Shown here: in pieces, positions 1-7,454 of the stretch
How the letters are laid out: each line of letters starts with the position of its first letter
Numbering within the stretch: the stretch's first letter is position 1
Source of the DNA: Spirochaetales bacterium
GTDB taxonomy: Bacteria > Spirochaetota > Spirochaetia > B11-G9
Length of the DNA: 7,838 nt
Reading direction: 5' to 3'
Assembly: GCA_027077185.1 (NCBI GenBank)
Contig: JALTGJ010000354.1
Span: 1 to 7,838, forward strand
Program-made: the position numbers and the translations under genes
The notes under the pieces: generated by a model
What the model saw: only the letters and a program-made list of their open reading frames with translations
Told to the model about the DNA's origin: nothing
Database searches by the model: none

Positions 1-1031
1 GTCATAGCTGTTTCAATGAAATTAGCAATTTTCTCAGGTTTTGATTCAAAAAGGCCAAGCTTGTTATTTTCTACAAAATCTATATTCCCTTGTTCCTGAC
101 CATACATATAGTCAAATATTATCAGGGGTTTTCCCAAAAATAAACTTTCCATAATAGATGCCGGACCAGCTTTTGCCACAACCACATCTGAGGCACTTAT
201 AAGTTCATGAATATTATTTACAAATTTAAAGAGAAAAACATCAGCAGCTCTTGCTTTTTGAACAATACGTGCCGCAATGCGATGTACTTTTTCAGACTTT
301 CCACAAACAAATAGTATTTCATACAGATGCTGGATTTTTACGAGATATTGCAACAGAGCATAGCTTTTCCGGCTTCCCCCCTCTCCTCCGCTCATTATGA
401 GAACTCTTCTTTTTGAAGGATCAAATCCATTTTCTTTAATAATTTCTCTAAGTCTCTCTTTCTTGGGTTGATTGTTGAATTTTTGATCTACAATTATCGG
501 GTACAAGTCTACTTTTTTGCCTGGGTCTTCTTTTTTCATAATATCCAATGCTACCTGATCAGAAAAACAGTAAATTGGGAACCTGTTCCCGGTATACCAG
601 ATAGGAGGAGCAGTAAAGGGATCAAGAATGACTGTAACAACAGGAATATTTAATCCTGTTTTTTTAAGGGCAGCTTCTACCGGTTTGATTAGTAAAAAAT
701 GAAAAATCACAAGCCTTTCAATCCTATGGGTTATAATATCTTCAGCAATAACATCAGTTAGTACCATTTGCATGAGTTTATGAACAAAAAGAATCATGTC
801 TTCTGATTTTTGAATATTATATAGTGCAGGCCACAGATACTTAAAATCTGTACTTAATTTTCCATATCCCCCTTCGAGAATATTTTTCAGGAACTGATTA
901 TTCCTTATAGGATCAATTAAAATGGGTTCAGCACCAAGACTTTTATCCTCTGCCATCTGAGCTTCTAAAGCTTTTGCAGCAGATAAATGGCCCCCTCCTG
1001 TTTTTAAATATAATAAGCCAACATTTTCCAT
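1..1031 (-). CDS. GT28 diacylglycerol glycosyltransferase-like protein (MGDG synthase / processive glucosyltransferase type), 3' end cut by window
   Basis: This reading frame starts with ATG at 1031 and stays open for 343 codons to the window edge, so the C-terminus is missing. Residues 11-15 (TGGGH) followed by SAAKAL at 17-22 are the N-terminal signature of MGDG synthase-type enzymes, which transfer a sugar from a UDP-sugar to diacylglycerol at the inner membrane face. The second Rossmann half shows LIMSGGEGG at 211-219. The donor-binding stretch follows at 286-315, with AKAGPASIMES, then GKP at 300-302, then GQEQGN at 311-316, where this family has its conserved GQE. Residues 135-146 (ILDPFTAPPIWY) match the mid-protein loop. 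Family members run to about 380 residues, so perhaps 30-50 are lost. An AAAGGA site sits close to the ATG, with only about 3 nt spacing. The gene follows the kinase stop by 46 bp and is probably co-transcribed. Which sugar and lipid it uses is not decidable here; a MurG-like role is less likely because of the TGGGH and GQE motifs. Confidence 0.85.
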   Translation of the reverse strand, partial: MENVGLLYLKTGGGHLSAAKALEAQMAEDKSLGAEPILIDPIRNNQFLKNILEGGYGKLSTDFKYLWPALYNIQKSEDMILFVHKLMQMVLTDVIAEDIITHRIERLVIFHFLLIKPVEAALKKTGLNIPVVTVILDPFTAPPIWYTGNRFPIYCFSDQVALDIMKKEDPGKKVDLYPIIVDQKFNNQPKKERLREIIKENGFDPSKRRVLIMSGGEGGSRKSYALLQYLVKIQHLYEILFVCGKSEKVHRIAARIVQKARAADVFLFKFVNNIHELISASDVVVAKAGPASIMESLFLGKPLIIFDYMYGQEQGNIDFVENNKLGLFESKPEKIANFIETAM

Positions 1032-1077
1032 ATTATTCCTTTATAGTAAAATAAAAATTTTGATAGTTAACCTTGTT

Positions 1078-2454
1078 TTAACCGTTGTTGATTATTGGTA
1101 AAATAACTGTAAATACAGAACCTTTACCAGAGTTGCTTTTAACAAAAATATCCCCCTTATGTGCCTTAACTATGGCCTTGCTTAAGGCCAGACCTAAACC
1201 AAACCCACCTGACTTTCTAATTCTGGAACTATCAACCCGGTAGAATCGTTCAAAAATATGTGGTATATGTTCAGGTTCTATTCCAGGTCCCATATCGGCC
1301 ACTGTGATAATTACTTTGTCTTCGATTGCTTCCAGCTTAACTGTTACTTTTTCCCCTGATGGTGTGTATTTAAGGGCGTTTTCAATTATATTAAAAAAAA
1401 CCTGACCCAGCTGAGTATTATTTCCTGACACTATACAATCCTTTTTTATAGATAGTTGAAGTGAATATAAAATTCCTTTGTTATCTGCAATTAATTTTAA
1501 TTTATTTACAACGGTTGATAATATTTTATCAATAGATATTTTCTCAAAAGCTGATGCTTTATCAGATTCTACTCTTGCCAGATTTAGCATTTGCTCAACC
1601 AGCTGGCTTAGTCTGTCAACATCTGTTTCCATATCCTTCATCATCTTTAAAAGTGTTTGAGCATCTCTGTCTCTGGATCTTGCAAGACTTAATTGAGTTT
1701 TAAGAAAACCCAGAGGAGTACGAAGTTCATGGGAAACATCAGCAGTAAATTGACGTTCACGTTGAAAAGCCAAATCAAGTCGCTCAAGCATTTCATCAAT
1801 AGTATCAGCAAGGTGTCCAATTTCATCATCAGGCATATTAAAGTTTAATCGACGGCTTAAATCTCTGGCACTGATATCTCTGGCTGTTGAAGTGATTTTT
1901 GCAACTGGAGCCATAGCTTTTGCAGCCAAAAACCATCCTCCTATAGCTGATAATATTAGGCCCGCTGGAATAATAAGAATAAGGCCCAATATAATTTGCT
2001 CAAGAATATGATCATTCTTTGAAAGCGGACTGGCAAGTACAATTGTCCCAAGCCATTGATCTCCTTCCTGCAAAAAACTTGTTAATAATTTAACCTTTTC
2101 ATTGTTATCAAGGGTTCCGGTACTTATTGTATCATTAGCTGGTAAAGGGGAGGGTATGGCATATTTATCTGCATCACCAACAGTCATACCAATATGCCCA
2201 TCAGGTGCAATAATCCAGGCCATTACATTACGAATGTAAAAATTATTAGGCTTAAGATCGGAAGAAAAATATTTATTGTTACTTACATCTATAACAGCAT
2301 TCAATTCTGCAGCACTTAGGTGGAGGCTGTCTGATATTTCTTTTGTTTGTAATTGGTAAACAAAAAATACTAAAACAGATCCAAAGACTATCAAAATTCC
2401 TGCTTCCAGAAGAACTGTCCATAATACCAATCGGGTGCGAATCTTATTTTTCAT
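1078..2454 (-). CDS. Membrane sensor histidine kinase, HAMP/HisKA/HATPase_c type
   Basis: This 458-residue protein is a classic orthodox sensor kinase, the partner of the response regulator it overlaps. A first membrane segment lies at about 10-34, an extracytoplasmic sensor loop of about 115 residues at 35-150, and a second membrane segment at about 153-177. A HAMP linker follows at about 177-230. The dimerisation/phosphoacceptor helix carries FTADVSHELRTP with the acceptor His242. The ATP-binding domain has the N box (N355, N359), the G1 box DMGPG at 387-391, the F box FERFYR at 401-406, and a G2 box at 416-422 (GGFGLGL). All catalytic residues are present, so it should be active. Overall layout resembles the CusS/heavy-metal-type and other OmpR-partner kinases, but the sensor loop shows no metal-binding Cys/His cluster, so I do not assign a ligand. 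The start ATG lies inside the end of the regulator gene (11-bp overlap), with AGGA 9 nt upstream, implying translational coupling. Confidence 0.95.
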   Translation of the reverse strand: MKNKIRTRLVLWTVLLEAGILIVFGSVLVFFVYQLQTKEISDSLHLSAAELNAVIDVSNNKYFSSDLKPNNFYIRNVMAWIIAPDGHIGMTVGDADKYAIPSPLPANDTISTGTLDNNEKVKLLTSFLQEGDQWLGTIVLASPLSKNDHILEQIILGLILIIPAGLILSAIGGWFLAAKAMAPVAKITSTARDISARDLSRRLNFNMPDDEIGHLADTIDEMLERLDLAFQRERQFTADVSHELRTPLGFLKTQLSLARSRDRDAQTLLKMMKDMETDVDRLSQLVEQMLNLARVESDKASAFEKISIDKILSTVVNKLKLIADNKGILYSLQLSIKKDCIVSGNNTQLGQVFFNIIENALKYTPSGEKVTVKLEAIEDKVIITVADMGPGIEPEHIPHIFERFYRVDSSRIRKSGGFGLGLALSKAIVKAHKGDIFVKSNSGKGSVFTVILPIINNG

Positions 2455-3121
2455 TAGAGCTTATCCTGTATCCCATTCTTCGAACTGTTTGAATTAGTTT
2501 ATGATTATTATCCCGATCAATTTTTTTTCGTAAGGAAGATATATAAACTTCAATAAGCTTTGAACTTGATTCAAAATCCATATTCCATACATTATCTATA
2601 ATTTGATCTCTGCTAAGAACCTGTTCAGGATGACGCATTAAAGTTTCAAGCAGAAGATACTCTTTTGAGGTTAATTCAATAGATATATTCCCACGATAAG
2701 CTTTTTTTGTTGCAGTATCCAGTATTAGATCGCTGACTTTTAGCTGGCATGTTTTTGTTGGTCCCTCCCGTCTGCTTAAAGCACGGAGCCGGGCAGTTAA
2801 TTCTTCTATTGCAAAGGGCTTTATAAGATAATCATCTGCTCCGGCATCCAGACCTGAAACTCTGTCACTTACAGCATCCATGGCTGTAAGCATAAGTATT
2901 GGCATCTTATACCCTTTTAATCTTAGCTTTCTGCAGACTTCAATGCCATTTAAACCAGGAAGCATAATGTCCAGAACTATGATGTCATAGGAAGCACTGG
3001 TAATCCAGTTAAAAACATCTATACCGTTATCTACCAGGTCAACAGCAAAGTTATCTTCTTCCAGACCCTGCTTAATTAGTGAAGCCATTCGGATTTCATC
3101 TTCAACAACTAATACACGCAT
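2444..3121 (-). CDS. OmpR/PhoB-family response regulator
   Basis: This 225-residue DNA-binding regulator is the expected phosphorylation target of the kinase encoded immediately downstream. The receiver domain spans about 1-115: acidic pocket E7/D8, phosphoacceptor D51 in VLDIMLPG, the switch Thr79 in LMLTA, and Lys101 in LIKPF are all present. The winged-helix effector domain spans about 126-222; it includes ELTSKEYLLLE near 149-159 and ends with QTVRRMGYRI, the usual wing sequence of this family. Length is typical. The ATG at 3121 has AGGGA about 7 nt upstream. Its stop lies within the start of the kinase gene. Upstream there is an 88-bp gap holding a hairpin, so the gene may be read from the exporter operon, from its own promoter, or both. 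Targets are unknown; the tandem repeat at 7510-7531 is a candidate site. Confidence 0.96.
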   Translation of the reverse strand: MRVLVVEDEIRMASLIKQGLEEDNFAVDLVDNGIDVFNWITSASYDIIVLDIMLPGLNGIEVCRKLRLKGYKMPILMLTAMDAVSDRVSGLDAGADDYLIKPFAIEELTARLRALSRREGPTKTCQLKVSDLILDTATKKAYRGNISIELTSKEYLLLETLMRHPEQVLSRDQIIDNVWNMDFESSSKLIEVYISSLRKKIDRDNNHKLIQTVRRMGYRISSNEK

Positions 3122-3135
3122 TATTTATCCCTATA

Positions 3136-3180
3136 ATAAGCCAATTCCAGCTGCTCATGACTGCTGGAATTGGTACTTAT
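3136..3180 (-). repeat. Inverted repeat / hairpin in the gap before the response regulator
   Basis: Bases 3141-3151 (CCAATTCCAGC) and 3163-3173 (GCTGGAATTGG) are perfect 11-bp complements around an 11-nt loop. Five further pairs (3136-3140 with 3176-3180) extend the stem if the two bases 3174-3175 bulge out. In the leftward transcript the structure lies after the stop of the calcium-motif gene and ends only a few bases before the regulator's ribosome binding site. It is not followed by a U-run, so it is not a standard intrinsic terminator. It could stabilise or process the mRNA, tune translation of the regulator, or be a protein-binding dyad. The inverted repeat is directly visible; its role is inferred. 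Confidence 0.7.
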
Positions 3181-3209
3181 AAATTCCTAGAATATAATAT
3201 TAAACAAAA

Positions 3210-3905
3210 TTAATCTGCTGTTTCAGTGCCGCCGGCATCTTTATTTACTTTTATATTTAAAATAGAAAAGTTTTTTGGATGAAGTGAAACCACAAGTTCT
3301 CTTTTGTTCTGGCTTGTAAAATACATGCTATTGGGATTTATACTATAATGCCCCGGCTCCCCTGAATTATCAAAATGAAGTTTTTTTGTTTCACCTGGCT
3401 TAAGTGAAAAATTCGGTAATGTTCGATAATAAGCTTGAATTTCTCCTGTTTTCAAATCTTTTATAGAATAGTATACTTCAAAATCTGACAAACTGACAGT
3501 GCTTATATTTGTTACTTTCAACTCCAAATGGTCAGAAGTATTCTTTCCTGCTGCATTCACATTATTTTCTACTCTAATGTCATCAATTTTAATTCCATTA
3601 GTAGAACTATCTTCCTGAATAGGATTTTTCAGAAATAGCGGGTTGGGATCGGTCAGGTCACCTATTCCATCTCCGTCGGTATCCGGGTTAGCCGGATCTG
3701 TGCCCAGAGTAGGTTCTGCGCTGTCAGGGATACCATCACCATCACTATCCTGCCCTTTTGCAGGTTGAGTAGAAACTGTTGAACTATTATTCCCCTGTGT
3801 ACTATTATCTTTTGATCCGGATGCTGAGGCAATATCTGTTAGTACCAATATAAATATGACAGTGCTTACTACAATAATCATTTTTGTTGTTATTTTTCTG
3901 TTCAT
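3210..3905 (-). CDS. Secreted protein with two thrombospondin type-3 calcium-binding motifs and a C-terminal beta-rich domain
   Basis: This 231-residue protein has no recognisable enzyme signature. Residues 1-28 form a signal peptide (MNRK, hydrophobic stretch about 9-22, ASA before the likely cleavage after Ala28). There is no lipobox cysteine and no second membrane segment, so it should be released or loosely surface-bound. A Ser/Thr/Asn-rich linker (about 29-50) leads to two calcium-binding motifs, DSDGDGIPD at 53-61 and DTDGDGIGD at 75-83, spaced 22 residues apart in the thrombospondin type-3 manner. Residues about 104-220 alternate beta-type segments, including LELKVTNIS and FSLKPGETKKLHF, as in a single Ig-like fold. 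An AAGGAG site lies 7 nt before the ATG. The gene sits 47 bp after permease 2 and before the two-component genes. It may be an exterior partner of the exporter or a calcium-dependent input for the sensor; this is inference. Confidence 0.85.
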   Translation of the reverse strand: MNRKITTKMIIVVSTVIFILVLTDIASASGSKDNSTQGNNSSTVSTQPAKGQDSDGDGIPDSAEPTLGTDPANPDTDGDGIGDLTDPNPLFLKNPIQEDSSTNGIKIDDIRVENNVNAAGKNTSDHLELKVTNISTVSLSDFEVYYSIKDLKTGEIQAYYRTLPNFSLKPGETKKLHFDNSGEPGHYSINPNSMYFTSQNKRELVVSLHPKNFSILNIKVNKDAGGTETAD

Positions 3906-3952
3906 TTTAATCTCCTTGAAAAAGTTTGTTAGTAGTTAAATTATTCTTTTAA

Positions 3953-4960
3953 TTATGTTTCCTCTTTTAAAAACACAATGTACGATGCGCTCATTAAAAT
4001 GAGTATGGGAATTAGAAGCCCCATAATATTTACTATTTTAAGTCTTAGTACCTCCATCCATGTATTTTGAATATACTGAGTTTTAATACCCAGTAATGCG
4101 AAACTTATGCGTTCATAATGTTTAGTAGGTGAAAGATTTTCCAGACCACCTCTTACTGTTTCATACCATTTGAAGTGGGCTAAAGCTGCTTTTTCTCCAT
4201 TTTTGTCAAAACCCATACTTGCAAAAAATCCACCTGGAATTTGATTATCAAGATCCATAGTGTCCCCAATTTGTGGAAGAATAAATGCAAAAACCAACCA
4301 CACAATTATTGTTAAAAGTAATGCATGATTTCCCTTTTTTACTATTATGCTGAAAAACATCGATACCAGGAAAAAAATAAGCATATAGAGCAATGACATC
4401 CCCATTGTCAAAGTAAGCTTAATAATTTCACTTGCAGTTAAGCTTATTCCTCCAATTATAATTAGTGCCAGATAAGTAATAATCTCTACAGCAGCCAGTA
4501 AAATTGCCAATAGAGTTACATTTCCAAGAATCTTAGCTGTAAGTAATTGATCACGGTAAACCGGCCTGGATAATAGTAATCGCAATGTCCCGGCTTTTCG
4601 TTCCTTATTTATGCTTGTAAACCCTAAAATTATTGCCAATAGGGCTCCTACCATTCCAAGATAATTAATAAAGTTTTTAGAAACAGCAATTGGGTTAAGA
4701 TCAGGCATTGGTGGGATATTAGTCCGTCCCAGACTTTTTAAAATTTCTACTGACTGCTTATACTCACTAACATGTTTATGGACAGTAATAGCTCCAATGC
4801 TTATTGCAATTAGGGTTAACCCAACCAGCATAATTAAAGCACTGATAAAAATACGGTTGCGAAAAGCATCAGTAAGTTCCTTTAATGAAATAATTTTTAA
4901 ATTATGAAACAAGCTATTTTCTTTATTAATGGGTCTTTTGGTATTAGTATCGTTTTTCAC
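3953..4960 (-). CDS. ABC-2 type transporter permease 2 (GTG start)
   Basis: This 335-residue integral membrane protein is the second channel subunit of the ABC exporter. About six membrane segments can be seen (roughly 37-60, 98-117, 148-170, 178-205, 211-230, 308-331), with a large extracytoplasmic loop between the last two. The cytoplasmic stretch ERKAGTLRLLLSRPVYRDQL (residues 120-139) matches the same region of permease 1 (ESGGLKLILSRPVFRDQLLT), and both carry a later LSPT.H motif (LSPTKHY at 276-282 here). This places it in the NosY-like ABC-2 group and marks the two as paralogues. The start is GTG, directly abutting the TGA of the preceding gene, with AGGAAGG 6 nt upstream inside that gene, so translation is probably coupled. 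Compared with permease 1 it has about 18-20 extra polar residues at the N-terminus (NDTNTKRPINKE region). The large loop (about 232-305) is also longer and differs in sequence. Confidence 0.9.
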   Translation of the reverse strand: MKNDTNTKRPINKENSLFHNLKIISLKELTDAFRNRIFISALIMLVGLTLIAISIGAITVHKHVSEYKQSVEILKSLGRTNIPPMPDLNPIAVSKNFINYLGMVGALLAIILGFTSINKERKAGTLRLLLSRPVYRDQLLTAKILGNVTLLAILLAAVEIITYLALIIIGGISLTASEIIKLTLTMGMSLLYMLIFFLVSMFFSIIVKKGNHALLLTIIVWLVFAFILPQIGDTMDLDNQIPGGFFASMGFDKNGEKAALAHFKWYETVRGGLENLSPTKHYERISFALLGIKTQYIQNTWMEVLRLKIVNIMGLLIPILILMSASYIVFLKEET

Positions 4961-5758
4961 TCAGCGCCTTCCTTTAATTTTAAAATATACAAAAACAATA
5001 ATTATTGTCAGAAGGGCAATAATTCCCAGAGGGATAAAAAAAACAGGGTTTTTTTGTACGTGAACAGTTAGTTCTCTTTTTGTACTTTCTGTAAAATCAC
5101 TTTTTATATGAAACTTAATAATTTGATCGACAGCAACTTGTGAAGACGGAATTAGTATTTTTACACTCATTTTATTCTTTTCACCTGGAAGAAGGTTTTT
5201 AATTTTTATCCGGGGTAGTTGAACAATCCATTTTGCAGGTGCATCAACAATAATTGTTATATTAGATTCATTAGAGATACCGCTGTTAAGTATTTCTACT
5301 TCAAAATTAAAATCCTGACCACTGAAAGCTTGTACGGTTGTTGTCCAGCTTATAATTTTTAAAGAATGAATATTTGTTACATTCATGGAAAAGGGGATTG
5401 AAGAACTGCTGCCTTTAGAATCTACAGCAGTAAACCGGCCGGTAAACTTTCCAGGTTTAGTATTTATGGGAACTTCAACAGCTGCTGTCAGCTGAGTCCG
5501 GTCATTCGCAGGTATTGTAATTGATTTTAATGCCGGTCCATTTGCAGTGAAAGAAATGTTCATCAGTTTCGGCAGACCATCTGAGCTTAGCTTAAAACTT
5601 TGTTCCTTATTTGAATTATTACTAATTTCCAGTGAATATTCTGCAGTTTGGCCTGGCTTAATATTTTGATTTATAGTAAAGCTATCTGACCAGCAGGTCG
5701 TAATAGCAGCTCCAAGAAAAATTTGGCTGAATATAATAATAGTTATAAGATTTTTCAT
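4961..5758 (-). CDS. Membrane-anchored protein with two Ig-like (NEW3/COG1470-type) domains, ABC-exporter associated
   Basis: This 265-residue protein has an N-terminal signal segment (about 1-24), two consecutive beta-sandwich-like units (about 27-128 and 132-233), then one membrane helix (about 238-259) with a basic tail KIKGRR. That predicts an extracytoplasmic body anchored by its C-terminus. Each unit shows a repeating pattern: a KPGQ/LPGE-type turn (35-37, 190-193), an NNS/NSG-type turn and long alternating hydrophobic strands. This resembles the NEW3 domains of COG1470 proteins. Cys22 follows Thr-Thr, a poor lipobox, so I do not call it a lipoprotein. The gene lies between the two permease genes: 10 bp after permease 1 and directly abutting permease 2, so it is very probably an exporter subunit or receptor on the outer face. 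The ribosome binding site (GGGA) is weak, which also suggests coupling. No enzymatic residues are evident. Confidence 0.82.
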   Translation of the reverse strand: MKNLITIIIFSQIFLGAAITTCWSDSFTINQNIKPGQTAEYSLEISNNSNKEQSFKLSSDGLPKLMNISFTANGPALKSITIPANDRTQLTAAVEVPINTKPGKFTGRFTAVDSKGSSSSIPFSMNVTNIHSLKIISWTTTVQAFSGQDFNFEVEILNSGISNESNITIIVDAPAKWIVQLPRIKIKNLLPGEKNKMSVKILIPSSQVAVDQIIKFHIKSDFTESTKRELTVHVQKNPVFFIPLGIIALLTIIIVFVYFKIKGRR

Positions 5759-5768
5759 TTTTATCCCG

Positions 5769-6704
5769 CTACTTTAGAATTAAGGTTTCATTTCGAAGAA
5801 ATATTGAATATCCAATGACCATAAATATAAGGCTTGGAAATATAAGAATTAATAATGTTAACAATGAACCGGATACAATAGCCGCTGTTCCTAAATTTAC
5901 ACTTCCAGGAAAAACCTCAAGTAATTGCCCTCCTGTATTGTCAAAGTGCCATGTTGGTGAAAGATAATTAATTGCTCTGGATATTGTTGTATCCTGAGGT
6001 ATCTGGTTTGCCAGACCACTAATACTGTTAATAACTGTACTGTTGGCTTTCATTGTTTCGGCCATTTGAGGGATTACAAAGCTTACAGAAATCCACACAA
6101 GTATAGATATTAGAAAAACTGTTGAACTATTTTTCATTTTAATGCTGAGGAGCATTGAAAATGTTAAAAAAATAAGCATATAAAAAAATGCAAGTAAGGT
6201 AAAAATTATTAACCGTAATATTTCTGAAAAAGTAGGGAAAATACCTCCTACAAGGAATAAAAGAATTAAATTAAACAGGAATGCGAGACCCAGTATTAAT
6301 CCTATAACAGCGGAATTCCCCAGTAATTTTCCAGTTAACAGCTGATCTCTAAAAACAGGTCGGGATAAAATAAGTTTAAGGCCGCCTGATTCCTTTTCCT
6401 GAGTAAGGACTGAGAATCCAAGGACTATTGCCATAATAGCTCCAATCATACTTATATATTCTCTAAGGTTGGAAAGGATAGTTAAAGTATGAACTTCCGG
6501 TTTTGGAGGGAATTCAGATGAGCCCTGGGCAGTCAAATTTGCTATAGTTTCATTATAAATCTTTAATTCTGCTTTCTTAGTACTACTTCCAATATAAACA
6601 GATAAAATGGACATAGCCAAAAAAAGCAGGGCGATGGTTATAAATATTTTATTATGGAAAACTGTCTTAAACTCACGTATAGCAATTATCTTTATAGAGT
6701 TCAT
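5769..6704 (-). CDS. ABC-2 type transporter permease 1
   Basis: This 311-residue membrane protein forms one half of the exporter channel. Membrane segments are visible at about 19-40, 81-100, 131-153, 161-188, 195-213 and 275-303. A coupling stretch, ESGGLKLILSRPVFRDQLLT (105-124), sits on the cytoplasmic side and would contact the ATPase. An LSPTWHF motif (248-254) lies in the large exterior loop. It belongs to the ABC-2/NosY-like group that works with a separate ATPase. Its ATG shares bases with the TGA of the ATPase gene (ATGA overlap), and the ribosome binding site is weak (AAGAG), so translation is probably coupled to the ATPase. Similarity to permease 2 in the coupling region and final helix, but not in the exterior loop, points to a heterodimer. 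Confidence 0.92.
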   Translation of the reverse strand: MNSIKIIAIREFKTVFHNKIFITIALLFLAMSILSVYIGSSTKKAELKIYNETIANLTAQGSSEFPPKPEVHTLTILSNLREYISMIGAIMAIVLGFSVLTQEKESGGLKLILSRPVFRDQLLTGKLLGNSAVIGLILGLAFLFNLILLFLVGGIFPTFSEILRLIIFTLLAFFYMLIFLTFSMLLSIKMKNSSTVFLISILVWISVSFVIPQMAETMKANSTVINSISGLANQIPQDTTISRAINYLSPTWHFDNTGGQLLEVFPGSVNLGTAAIVSGSLLTLLILIFPSLIFMVIGYSIFLRNETLILK

Positions 6705-7444
6705 ACTTTTACTCTTTTTAAGTTTTCAATATTCAGATAGATATCTTCCAGAGATTGGTGGCTTGGAAACCGGGTAAGAATATTTTGGAGACTATCTGTT
6801 ACAAGTAAGTGACCATGGTTCATTATTCCAATACTTGTACATAGTTTGGCAACTTCTCCTAATTGGTGGGTATTCATAAAAATTGTTATGCCGAATTCCT
6901 TGTTAAGCCATACAATTAGTTCTCCTATATCTCTTGTTCCCTCAGGGTCCAAGCCTGATGCTGGTTCATCCAAAAAAAGAATTTTAGGACGGTGAAGCAG
7001 AGCCTGGGCAATTCCAATTCGCTGTCTCATACCCTTGGAGAGGGAGCCTACTGTTAAATTGCACCATTCAGGATGGCCCAACAAATCCAAAATTTTGTTA
7101 ATACGTTCTGAGATTTTTTTTACTCCTGAGAGAGCAGCAAAAAATTGCAAATTTTCAGATACAGTTAGTTCATCATATAAACGGACATTTTCCGGAACAT
7201 AGCCAATAGTTTGCCTTACTTGAAGATTTTCTTTGATAATATCGAATCCAAATACAGCTGCCGTACCGGAACTGGGTAGTAAAAGTGTAGTTAAAAGGTT
7301 AATAGTAGTTGTTTTCCCTGCGCCATTATGCCCCAGGAAACCAAAAATTTCACCTTGTTTTACTTCCAGTGTTAGTTTGTCTACAGCCAGACAGTCCTTA
7401 AAAATGCGAGTTAAATTTTGAGTAAGTATTGCCGGTGTGGTCAT
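6701..7444 (-). CDS. ABC exporter ATP-binding subunit
   Basis: This 247-residue cytoplasmic ATPase powers the two permeases encoded after it. Walker A is GHNGAGKT at 38-45 (Lys44). The Q-loop position falls in GYVPEN at 81-86, with Glu where Gln is common. The ABC signature is LSKGMRQR at 135-142, Walker B is ILFLDEP at 155-161 (catalytic Glu160), the D-loop is SGLD at 163-166, and the switch His is His193 in NTHQL. All catalytic residues are present and the length is normal for a single-domain ABC-2 ATPase of the CcmA/NosF/NatA type (multidrug, antibiotic or assembly exporters). A strong AAGGAG lies 6 nt before the ATG at 7444. It is the first gene of the apparent operon, and a 4-bp ATGA overlap joins it to permease 1. 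The substrate cannot be inferred from the ATPase. Confidence 0.96.
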   Translation of the reverse strand: MTTPAILTQNLTRIFKDCLAVDKLTLEVKQGEIFGFLGHNGAGKTTTINLLTTLLLPSSGTAAVFGFDIIKENLQVRQTIGYVPENVRLYDELTVSENLQFFAALSGVKKISERINKILDLLGHPEWCNLTVGSLSKGMRQRIGIAQALLHRPKILFLDEPASGLDPEGTRDIGELIVWLNKEFGITIFMNTHQLGEVAKLCTSIGIMNHGHLLVTDSLQNILTRFPSHQSLEDIYLNIENLKRVKV

Positions 7445-7454
7445 AATTTTCTCC

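Noticed and set aside
468..653. Plus-strand 61-codon open frame
   Set aside because: It lies wholly inside the glycosyltransferase gene on the other strand, has no ribosome binding site, and encodes no recognisable protein.
1478..1660. Plus-strand 60-codon open frame
   Set aside because: It is antisense to the kinase phosphoacceptor and linker region; a shadow of that gene.
7187..7204. Glu instead of Gln in the ATPase Q-loop (GYVPEN) as a sign of inactivity
   Set aside because: From family knowledge, Glu at this point occurs often in ABC-2/NatA-like ATPases, and every other catalytic motif is intact.
7233..7421. Plus-strand 62-codon open frame
   Set aside because: It is antisense to the Walker A region of the ABC ATPase; a shadow frame.
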